Of a stretch of DNA of 64,000 bases, positions 56,074 to 64,000 are shown one piece after another. Source of the DNA: Alternaria dauci (lineage: Eukaryota; Ascomycota; Dothideomycetes; Pleosporales; Pleosporaceae); assembly GCF_042100115.1 (NCBI RefSeq), contig NC_091275.1:1736001-1800000 (forward strand), in the 5' to 3' direction. The position numbers and the translations under genes are program-made. The notes beneath the pieces were generated by a model that did not search any database, had not been told where the DNA came from, and saw nothing but the letters and a program-made list of their open reading frames with translations. How positions within the stretch are numbered: position 1 is the first letter of the stretch; each line of letters begins with the position of its first letter.

Positions 56074-57381
56074 CTACTCAACCTTGGAACCTGTCATCAC
56101 ACCCTTGATCTCTGGGAACACATGCGCAAGCCGATTCGGGAAAGACGCAACGTACGTACCCCATGCATCTTTGCACCCGTCGCATAGCTGCACCCCACCG
56201 AAAGCAAACAAGGTATCCGCACCGTAGCTCTCAAGATGTTGACAGTCTTTACACATCCTATCACCACTCGCTTCTAGGAACTCACGGAGGCCGTGAAACA
56301 TGAGCTCGTCGCTTCTCGCAATTAGCTCATCGTAGCGCTGAACGTCCTGAGTATCGCCATTCCCCATGCCGACGCGATTCTAGAGCTTGATCTTTTGCCG
56401 CGCTTGTTTGACAACAGCAGTGGTCTTGGGAAGACCGATCATCATTCCATCTTCGACGAATCGGTAGCGGCGCATCACTAACGACACTGTTACTTACTGT
56501 ATAGTTTATGGAGAAAATAAATCAACCTACTCGTATGTATGGGGCCACCAAAGAAGCGTAAGAAGTTGGTGACAACGAGATGCTCTGGTCTGCCCGCCCA
56601 AGCGACATCGAGGGCCCAGAGTAACTCGCGACATTGGTGGAAAGCTTCGACGCGGATACTCGGAGGTACGTAGGCGAACGTAGAGTTCTGAGCAGTCCAA
56701 GTCAGCATACATTTACCACTTCGTTTATCGACAAACACCACCTACTGTCTCGCCCTCAGACCGATGTTTGTAGAAGGCTACGCTATCGTAGAGCGTGGCA
56801 CCTAGCTCATCCAGGGCCGCGAATTGCTGTTCAGTGTACCAAATATCACCGAGGTCATTGCAAGCCAGAGCGGCGCCGATGGTGAACCGGATCAAAGCAT
56901 CGGTGTCTCGCATGCGGAACCATTGTTGAGGAGATTTGGCAAGGGGAGCTACGTAGCGTCGAAACAACAAGCCATTCCGATGCCTGCTCGACTTATCTGC
57001 TGTAATGAGCAGAAAGCAGCGAAACTCGCGGGCCATATCCGCACTGCAAGATGATGTTAGTGTCTTCCTATATAATTTGAAATGTCAGAAAAAAGAAGGG
57101 GAATCGACTCACTGGCCTGGAGTGCCCTCAAAAAGGTCGGCGAGGATACTAGTGAGGGTCAGGCCTATGAAGTTGTCGGTAAGTGCCACTTCGGTGAGGT
57201 CGCCTCTACACTCTGCAAACATCCCGATGATGATGACGCGCATGAAAGCCACATAGCGACTCCAGTTGGTATATTGAGGGATTACACAGCGCGCATACTC
57301 CCATGCGCATGCGTATATCTCTTCCTTAGAGCGCTGCGGAAGGTCATAGTCTCGGAGGTCATTGGCGATCTCTGCGGGATA
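56074..57381 (-). pseudogene. aba3: BcABA3-like sesquiterpene synthase with TAG at a conserved Trp; 5' end unresolved
   Basis: Supported exons: about 57381-57113, 57043-56746, 56687-56531 and 56477-56074, all joined in phase (about 375 codons). The sequence matches the Botrytis BcABA3 family, the terpene-synthase class without classical DDxxD signatures that cyclises farnesyl diphosphate to an ionylideneethane on the way to abscisic acid. Shared segments include EYARCVIPQYTNWSRYVAFM, FLLITADKSSRHRNG, WFRMRDTDALIRFTIGAALA, CNDLGDIWYTEQQF, RFFGGPIHTMMRRYRFVE, ELIARSDELMF and the C-terminal Cys pairs (CKDC, CDGC). At 56382-56380, KIKL is followed by TAG where relatives have Trp, then NRV continues in frame. 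Upstream of YPAEIANDL no first exon could be fixed. A pseudogene is the simplest reading. Confidence 0.75.
56380..56382 (-). other. In-frame TAG at a conserved Trp codon of the ABA3-like gene
   Basis: Reads KIKL-TAG-NRV. One G-to-A change from TGG would produce it. Confidence 0.8.
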
Positions 57382-58181
57382 GTTTATGAGATTCAGAATG
57401 AGTATGTTTCTCGGAGTCCGTTATAGAATTGGAGAAGCTTACACCACTTTTCTCAGATAGCTGGTACCAATGGTTTGTTCGGCGCGGCGACAGGTGACTT
57501 CAAGAATGATAGTCTAAGCGTAAGACCCTAATGCAATATGAGTATGCATTGTATGAACTGCTAAATCTTATTGAGTCAGTTCAGGACTTACCGTCAAGAT
57601 CTTGCGGTAGAGCTGACTCAACTGAATGAGGTAGGCGTACAACATGTTAGGGGAGGCGATCTCAAACACGCTTTTCGATTTAATCGACGAAGGTCTTTGA
57701 GCGAAGAAATGTTAACTGGAGTGCGATTGAGATTTGGGTACAGGGCTTTTTATCCGGCAATTTTCGTTCTAGTTGTGGCGCAAGTGACCGCGAAACAACC
57801 GCCATTTGCAAAGAAATGATCAGTGAATCCCCAGGCGAGCTCACCAAGACAAATGACCCTTTGTTTTCGGATTAACCATCTGTACCATAAGAGTATTGCT
57901 GATGAATAATTCTTCATCGTTGACGATGATGATCTGGTATTGGGTGAATGCGGGAGTGCTAGAACAAGATAACGGAGAGGACCAATCGTGACATCCTTTA
58001 AGTAGATGCGCATCGGTTCGAGATGCAGAGACAAAGTGTCGACTATCTTCAGATTTTGATGTGGGTCAAAAAGGCTGGAGCATGCGACACGCGTGTATAC
58101 TTTGCGAGCAGTATTTCGTGTGTTGCTTGTGTGTAATCTACCATCTTGAGCGTCTTGCTACCATCAATGTTCACAGGCTCG
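57382..58181. other. 5' region of the ABA3-like gene / NOSIP 3' flank
   Basis: 800 bp. It should hold the missing first exon(s) of the terpene synthase. One candidate is a short minus-strand frame near 57590-57645 starting MLYAYLIQLSQLYRKIL and followed by GTAAGT, but joining it to the next exon needs an unconvincing acceptor. Confidence 0.4.
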
Positions 58182-59264
58182 CTATACTTGAAATGCAACG
58201 CCCTGTCTCTTGACCATGGCCTTTCCACCACTCGCGAACCCAGTACCCTCACTCCGGATCTCCACGAGTCCAGGCTTGGGTGCCTTCTCCTTCTCTTTGT
58301 CCTTTTTCTTCTTCTTGCCATCCTTGGCGTCTGGGACTGTCGTGAGATCCGCATCGCAAACATAACAGTGTACAGTCTCCGGGTCAGGTCCATCGTCGTG
58401 TGCACCTCTCTGATGGCGAAGCTCTGGCTTTAAAACCCTGTCGACACACGGCTTACAGAGGACGTGGCCGCATGGTATAGCCAACATGGCTTTTGTGCTA
58501 TTCGAGAGCGCCTTCTGGCAGCTGGGACATGTGCGGACCGACTTTCCGGTATCAGTCGATTTCTCTTCGTGAAAGTTGACGCTCGTCAGGCTCTTCAGTG
58601 ACAGGCTGTGCGATTGGTCGGGGTGGCTAGATGGGCATATAGGCGTCTGCCTTGCCTTCTCTGCGCTCTTGTGGTGTTGGTCGGGGGTCTCGCCTGGTAC
58701 CCAGAAGCTGGGTAAATGGCCCTTTGCTGCTTTGCGTTCGGCGTCTAGTGTACGTTTCGCCTTGCTTTGCTCTTCGTTTGCAATGCGCTTCAGCTCTTCT
58801 TCGTCAATTTCGAACTTGCGCTTCGTGCCTCTGACCTCCCCAGCCTTTGCGTCCTGCTCCTCTTCTACCATGACCTTGCCGCCCTGCCTTCCGATGACTC
58901 TTGCCGATGCGCCTGCTTTGACCGAAAGGCCCATCTGAACAGCCTCGAACTCCTCGACTGCCCGTAATCGCGCCTCCTCTTCTTCTCGAAGTTTTTGATC
59001 CTCGTCTTCCAGCTTTTGGCGCTCGTTGAGCTTCTCGAGCCTCTTCATTTCTTTCCGTTGAGCCAGAAGATTGGTCATGGCGCACTCGCGGCAGAACAAA
59101 TCGCCCTGTGAACAGCATACTGGGTCTACTGAAGGAAGGAGACATAGCTGGCACGAGCCAAACGGTAGAAAAGAGTCACGAGTGAGACGCGTTGCTTGCG
59201 AGCCCCACCTATCTTTGAGCGCATTCCGCTCGTAGGACGTGAAGATGGTCTTTGGGGGCGGCAT
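58182..59264 (-). CDS. NOSIP-type RING/U-box E3 ubiquitin ligase
   Basis: Single exon, 360 aa. The N-terminal NOSIP zinc-binding half (about residues 8-68) begins TSYERNALKDRWGSQATRL and contains CQLCLLPSVDPV and LFCRECAMTNLL. A Glu/Lys coiled coil (about 70-185) follows. The C-terminal RING-like half at about 245-315 has CPSCQKALSNSTKAML, IPCGHVLCKPCVDRVL and CYVCDADL. The split zinc-finger layout with a coiled coil between is that of nitric-oxide-synthase-interacting protein. In animals it is an E3 ligase also found in spliceosomes; NOS regulation is not expected here. The tail is Lys-rich. It is divergent from taz1. Confidence 0.9.
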   Translation of the reverse strand: MPPPKTIFTSYERNALKDRWGSQATRLTRDSFLPFGSCQLCLLPSVDPVCCSQGDLFCRECAMTNLLAQRKEMKRLEKLNERQKLEDEDQKLREEEEARLRAVEEFEAVQMGLSVKAGASARVIGRQGGKVMVEEEQDAKAGEVRGTKRKFEIDEEELKRIANEEQSKAKRTLDAERKAAKGHLPSFWVPGETPDQHHKSAEKARQTPICPSSHPDQSHSLSLKSLTSVNFHEEKSTDTGKSVRTCPSCQKALSNSTKAMLAIPCGHVLCKPCVDRVLKPELRHQRGAHDDGPDPETVHCYVCDADLTTVPDAKDGKKKKKDKEKEKAPKPGLVEIRSEGTGFASGGKAMVKRQGVAFQV

Positions 59265-59660
59265 GTTGAGCCAAGCTTAATGTGACGGAGTCGCGAGCCG
59301 CAGAATGCGATGTCTAGACGCGACTCTTTCGTGAGGCAATCAGAGAAAATGGCTAATCCGAGTGACAGTGCGAAGCTCAGTTACACGGTTCCGTGTACTC
59401 GACTCGACGATGTGCACAGAAACTGCAAATGCACGTTTAGCGTTGTAGAGTATCGAGTTCGTGTTGTAGTGATGGAAGAGTGCGTGCTGAAGGCGGAAGA
59501 GCCAGCCACTCGCCGCACGTGCAGGCCGCAGTCCCGCTAATCCCTGTCGCCAAAATTCCCGGTCCCTGGGCGGCGGTGACGTTGGTTGGTCGCAGCCGGC
59601 AGTCAGGTATTGAGCGCGAAATCTTCACATGTCGCCGTCAATCCCACGACAACCCCCCCA
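59265..59660. other. Divergent promoter region, NOSIP-like / taz1
   Basis: 396 bp between head-to-head start codons. Nothing distinct was recognised. Confidence 0.45.
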
Positions 59661-60946
59661 ATGCGACCAGAGGAGCAGCCGGAGGCTCCCAGCGGGCCAT
59701 GGCGCGCCGCGTCCGTCTTCACCATGGGCGCTGTCGGCCTCTTATGCAAAGGCTTCCTCACTGGGCTGAGCAAGGTGGAGACGCATGGCATGGAGGGCTT
59801 CTTGAAGCTGTTGGACGAGAGGGAAGACCCGGCGAGCAGAGACAGGGGCTTGATCACTGGTATGCCATTGCCTAGCAGGTGACATGTGCAAAGTACTGAT
59901 GGATGCACAGTCTCGAACCACATCTCCGTGTACGTACGTTTGCCGTAACCTCGCACTCGCAATCCATGGATTCCGCTCATACAATTTGGACAGAATGGAC
60001 GATCCGATATTATGGGGCATACTACCGCTCAACTACATGTTTAACCCAGACAACCTGCGCTGGGGACTGGGTAGCTACGACTTGTGCTTCACCAACAAGT
60101 GCGCTACCTCTCTAATATTGCATTACTGCCAACTAACGCCATACCAGAGCACTCTCCACATTCTTCACCTTCGGACAGGTTCTCCCCACACATCGATCGG
60201 CGCACTCCCAATTCGGCGGACTCTTTCAGCCTACTATAACGGAAGCGATCCGTCTCCTCTCGCGCGGTCCGTTCCACAAGCAAGACGAAGCCGTAAAGCC
60301 TTCGACGTCGCCGAAGAGCCCGGATCTGATCGATCCCTTCACAAATGGCCACTTCACCTTCTCTACAAATGAACAGGACACGTTTCCCGCACCCTCAGCA
60401 TACCTCAGCCGGCGGCACGCATGGGTACACATCTTTCCGGAAGGCATGATTCACCAGACTGAGAACCGCATCATGCGCTACTTCAAATGGGGGGTATCTC
60501 GACTGATACTGGAGAGCGAGCCGATGCCAGATATTGTTCCCATCTTTATTGAAGGCTTCGACGACATCATGCACGAGACGCGCACATTCCCACGCTTCAT
60601 CCCGCGGCCGTTCAAGAACGTTCGCGTGACATTTGGCGAGAAGCTGGATGCTGAGGAGGTGTTTGGCGATTTACGCGCACGCTGGAAACAGATGCGCGCA
60701 AACGAGGAGCGGAAGGGGGGCCGACTCGAGGTCGGCGTGCTGAATGATGAGCTCAAGTATTCTCCCGAGGCTGTCAGCATACGCAAAGAATGCACGCGAC
60801 GGATGCGGCAGGCAGTTCTGGACGTTAGGCGGCAGCGCGGATACCCCGAAGATGACCCAAAGAACAGCCTTGCAGAGACATGGTTGAGAGAGGGACCGGG
60901 TAGAGACGGTCGCAAGGAAGACGGCAGCATCACCAAAGACACATGA
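59661..60946 (+). CDS. taz1: Tafazzin, cardiolipin-remodelling lysophospholipid transacylase
   Basis: Four exons, 59661-59859, 59911-59929 (19-nt microexon), 59994-60098 and 60148-60946, giving 373 aa. The acyltransferase motif HX4D (VSNHISVMDDP) is assembled across exons 1-3. Further tafazzin features are CFTNKALSTFFTFGQVLP, HIFPEGMIHQ (the FPEG block) and the late VPIFIEGFDDIMHE. One N-terminal hydrophobic segment (about 20-40) fits the membrane-embedded stem facing the intermembrane space. The protein moves acyl chains between phospholipids to mature cardiolipin. Length is close to yeast Taz1 (381 aa). A 30-residue insert rich in Ser/Pro follows GPFHKQDEAVKP. Confidence 0.93.
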
Positions 60947-61455
60947 GGCGCTTGAGGGGGGTATGATGTATTCTGTGTCTGCGACCGCAACGTAGACTGC
61001 TGTAGAGAGAAGTCAGGGGCTGAAACATGGCACCTGAAGAAGGAAGGATGACAGGCAGACGCCTCGTCAGCTTGGAAGCGCGGCAGAGTGTCGGATTAGA
61101 TCAAGTAATTACACCATCAACGACTCCCGTCTCTGCGCGCCGATCAACCACCAGCTCGGGCGACCGAGGGGGTTTCGTCATTGCGAACAGGAGCAGGCAC
61201 CGCCATGCTGGTTGGACATGGCGGACGTGTCTCTGGCGGGCTCGTGTCGTCATCCACTGCTGGCTTCGCGCATTCACCGAGACCCTTCCAGCGCGGGCGT
61301 TGGGCAGGGCCGATGAACGTGACGAGGCTGAGGAGTCAAAGAGCCAAGTGCGGACTCGTGGTTTTGTCGGGCGAGGGCGCCCAAGGCACGGGCCCCAGGC
61401 GCGCGGGCGAGAAAAGTAGATAAAACCTGGCTGTCCCGCTCGTCGACGGCGGCAG
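60947..61455. other. Intergenic, taz1 3' flank / NC2alpha promoter
   Basis: 509 bp, GC-rich towards the right. A 130-codon plus frame (61027-61419) ends before the NC2alpha start and has no domain. Nothing else was seen. Confidence 0.45.
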
Positions 61456-62291
61456 ATGCTTTCACCGCCCGCACCACACCAAGACGGAAGCAGCAGCATA
61501 GCGTCACCCAGGCTCGCTACAGGGCCCAATTACCGCGTCATCCCTCCACGCTCCCTGGTCCACGAGCACCAGCCAATGGACAGCAGCAGGGCCCCACAGT
61601 CGCCAGATTTATCTTCCTACTACTACGCCGTCGAGCAGCCTACTCACCCCCAGCATACACGTTACAGAGGCACCCTTTCCCACGTCGCGCTGCCCGCTGC
61701 CCCCTTACACTCGGCTCCGATACCACACGCCAGCCCTGCGCCACAGCCTTTTATGCCTCGCGGCGTCAAGAAGGAGGAGAGCATGCAAGATGCAGACTAC
61801 ATGCCCGACGCGTCGGTGCCCGCCATCATGGCAGACGCGGGCAGCGGCCTCGGCGGGGCAGACACGCCCAACACCGACCACATCGTCATCAAGAACCACT
61901 TCCCCGTCGCGCGCATAAAGCGCATCATGCAGGCCGACGACGATGTCGGAAAGGTCGCCCAAGTCACGCCTGTCGTCGTCTGTACGTAGTCGTGGTTCTA
62001 TTCGCAGCCCAACTTGCCTAACTCTTGACAGCGAAAGCCCTCGAGCTCTTTATGATCTCCCTCGTCACCAAAGCCGCCGCCGAAGCCAAGGCGCGCAACT
62101 CGAAGCGCGTCGGCTCCATCCACCTCAAGCAAGCCATCACCAAGACCGACCGCTTCGACTTCCTCAACGAGATCGTCTCCAAGGTCGCCGACGCGCCGGA
62201 AAAGAACGAGGGCGACATGGACGTGGATGGTAAGAAGAAGAAAACTTCAAGCCGGAAGAAGAAGAAGGCCGAGAGCGACGACGATTTTTGA
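61456..62291 (+). CDS. bur6: Negative cofactor 2 alpha (Bur6/DRAP1), histone-fold corepressor
   Basis: Two exons, 61456-61981 and 62032-62291 (50-nt intron, phase 1), giving 261 aa. The histone fold at about residues 145-225 reads [40 protein letters not shown], then [13 protein letters not shown] and [11 protein letters not shown]. This is the NC2alpha pattern rather than NF-YC or Dpb3. The C-terminus is Lys/Asp-rich. With NC2beta (Ncb2/Dr1) it clamps TBP on DNA and blocks TFIIA/TFIIB. The N-terminal 140 residues are Pro/His/Ser-rich and absent from the short yeast protein. In-frame ATGs at 61576 and 61753 are alternative starts. Confidence 0.87.
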
Positions 62292-63134
62292 GTCGGAGCA
62301 CACCAAGTCGCGATAGCCCTACAGCTCTTCTTCATATGCCTTTGTATGCTCATACTGAGCTCTTTCTGTGCACATCCGAGGCGACGACATTGCCGCTGGT
62401 CGCCTCCGCGCCATTTACTACAGTTGCCTGGAGACTGCGCATTGTTCACGTTGCCAAAGTCCCGTCTTCTGACACTCGAACTGGGGATTGGTTCGAGACA
62501 CCGGTACCGGTACCTAGTGGATTAACACCATACTCTACCATTGTGTGGTCACGTATCTTGGTGGCCACAAATCACGGCCAGATACGACGTTCATAGACGA
62601 CGCTTCTGGCAACCAAGGCGTTAACGAGTCCGGACATTGCATGGGCGGCGTTGTTTTGTTATTGCATGCATTACGATACCAATGAATACGGATACATGAT
62701 TCTTCTCACTCGGTGCTTCTTCGCCCAGTTGTGTCGCTAACGGAACAACTGTGCCCGCGGCCCGAATGCAGCGCGAACGTCACACTCGCAGTTTACGCGG
62801 CGTGTAGCCGATGGATAAACAGCGTTGCGAGCAAAACAACGCGCCCACCAACCAGGTTTTCTCGCTCCGCCCAATTTATCCGCCCATCTCCGCAGATCCC
62901 CACATGTTAACGGTACCCCAGATACTCCTTCAGGAACAGGCCGTAGATCGGTTCCCGCGCCATCCCACATGCATGCTCGTGTCTATGTTTAGCCTCATTT
63001 CATTCCCTACATCCGTAATTTGGGGACCGTGGCAGCGGTAGGGTATTAAATATGCGGATGCCCCGGTGTTTTTTTCTGTCGGTCGTGGCATCGGCATACT
63101 CTTGAGCTGTCAATACAAGAACAACTGAGCCAGT
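62292..63134. other. Intergenic, NC2alpha 3' flank / SGNH hydrolase promoter
   Basis: 0.84 kb between same-strand genes. A TATA-like TATTAAATA sits at 63044-63052, about 85 bp before the next start codon. Confidence 0.5.
63044..63052 (+). promoter_or_regulatory. TATA-like element of the SGNH hydrolase gene
   Basis: TATTAAATA at the usual distance upstream of the start codon at 63135. Confidence 0.4.
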
Positions 63135-64000
63135 ATGATCTTCTCGAGGCTCGCAGTGCTCCTAGTGGGCGTCGCGGTGTCGGTACAAGGCCATGTGGTT
63201 GAGATTGAGTCGAGAGCCTCCGGCAAACTTCGCCCCAATCCTTCCAACGGCCACTGGGTCGATGCATGGGCATCGATGCCTCAGCTCACAGAGCCAGCAA
63301 ATCTGCCGCCTGCTCCATTTGTATGCTGCTCTGTTCACGCATCATTGAGCCTGTACTAAAATTACGTACCAGAACCAAACAGGCGCTGTCTTTGTCAACT
63401 CTACGATCCGACAAACTTTGTACATGACCACGTCAGCCCACCAAATTCGCCTCAAATTCTCCAATGTCTTTGGCGGTTCCAACCTTCCCATCACCGCTGT
63501 GACAGTTGCTCTTCCTCTGAACCAAACCGCCGGCATTCACCAGATACAACCCCAAACTGTCCAGAAAGTTACTTTTGGAGGAAAGGATGGCATCAGTGTG
63601 CCGAACGGTGCCCTCGCAGTGTCCGACCCTGTAAACTTCGAGATCAAGGCGCAGCAAATCGTTACCGTAACCATGTACCTTGCGAGCGGACAGACCACAA
63701 ACAGCGTTACCAGCCATCCTGGCTCCAGAACTACAAGTTGGTGGCAGTTCGGCAACGCAGTCTCTTCGGCAGGTCTCGACATCAGCAATTCTACCACACA
63801 GTCCGCAGCACATTGGTACTTTCTCTCTTCCATCGAAGCCTGGGTTCAGCCGCGCGTGGGCTCCCTGCTCATTGTCGGCGACTCCATCACTGACGGCCGC
63901 GGATCCACAACCAATCAAAACAATAGATGGCCTGACCTGCTCCTTGCACGCCTCCAGATGAACCCCTCAACCAAGTCCATTTCCGCTGGCAACTTGGCCG
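63135..64000 (+). CDS. Secreted GDSL/SGNH-family hydrolase (cut by window end)
   Basis: Two exons visible, 63135-63320 and 63373 to beyond the window (52-nt intron, phase 0), giving the first 271 residues. A signal peptide (MIFSRLAVLLVGVAVSVQG) leads. An N-terminal beta-rich domain has WVDAWASMPQLTEPANLPPA and IRQTLYMTTSAHQIRLKFSN, as in fungal extracellular lysophospholipase-L1-like proteins. The catalytic block I, LLIVGDSITDGRGS, supplies the nucleophile Ser. The Gly, Asn and Asp/His blocks would lie mostly past the edge. Three or more sequons occur (VNST, LNQT, ISNST). Likely an extracellular esterase; substrate unknown. Confidence 0.88.

Noticed and set aside
56380..56420. Acceptor CTCTAG as an intron end in the ABA3-like gene
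   Set aside because: It would require deleting the conserved KQARQKIKL segment, and the only upstream GT gives a 35-nt intron.
58005..58030. T-arm-like hairpin GCATCGGTTCGAGATGC
   Set aside because: Stem and loop register differ from a tRNA T-arm, and no A-box or acceptor stem lies upstream.
61027..61419. 130-codon plus-strand frame before NC2alpha
   Set aside because: Arg/Gly-rich and GC-driven, no domain; overlaps another equally long antisense frame, typical of GC-rich promoter DNA.
1..64000. CRISPR array, rRNA genes, transposase or viral genes
   Set aside because: No regularly spaced repeats with unique spacers, no rRNA-like blocks, and no recognisable mobile-element or viral protein in any frame.

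Overview
This is nuclear DNA of a filamentous ascomycete. The genes are compact and mostly interrupted by short introns (about 40-150 nt, GT-AG with CTAAC-like branch sites), and the proteins are fungal orthologues. The gene set (Zn2Cys6 regulator, DUF4360 secreted protein, BcABA3-type terpene synthase, fungal FHIP, fungal OSTalpha-like protein) fits a Dothideomycete, probably Pleosporales; the lineage is inferred, not proven. No virus, transposase, CRISPR array, rRNA or tRNA was recognised. Thirty gene loci were found, and most could be given exon models in which every junction keeps the reading frame.

Layout. 0.5-17 kb is housekeeping: a four-RRM RNA-binding protein (Nrd1-like), the ER glucosyltransferase ALG8, the ISW2-complex subunit ITC1, the SAGA subunit SGF73, the Pol II import factor IWR1, an equilibrative nucleoside transporter and one small unknown gene. 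17-32 kb is rich in mitochondrial and cytoskeletal genes: ETF-beta, an isochorismatase-fold hydrolase, a mitochondrial Sel1/TPR-like protein, U3 snoRNP protein UTP16/BUD21, twinfilin, the succinate-fumarate carrier SFC1, the dynein-adaptor subunit FHIP and an AIF-like FAD oxidoreductase. 32-36 kb holds a lineage-type zinc-finger gene and a 1.9 kb gene-free stretch with two repeat families. 36-40 kb has CCT8 and mitoribosomal mL46.

39-58 kb is the accessory part: a DUF4360 secreted protein, a dihydroxyacetone-synthase-like transketolase with an in-frame TAG, a Zn2Cys6 activator directly upstream of it, an OSTalpha/TMEM184 membrane protein, an Acinus-like splicing protein, an unknown secreted protein, a DHA1 MFS exporter, and a homologue of the Botrytis BcABA3 sesquiterpene synthase whose conserved Trp codon is TAG. 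58-64 kb returns to housekeeping (NOSIP-like RING protein, tafazzin TAZ1, NC2alpha/BUR6) and ends in a secreted SGNH hydrolase cut by the window edge.

The most interesting signals are the two otherwise intact enzyme genes each interrupted by one TAG codon, one exactly at a conserved Trp. They may be recent pseudogenes, sequence errors, or sites of UAG-to-UGG A-to-I editing, and RNA reads would decide. Also notable are the orphan ABA3-type terpene synthase beside an MFS exporter, a ten-base palindrome (TACCTAGGTA) found four times and only between genes, a 9-bp-period array, and a GC-AG intron.
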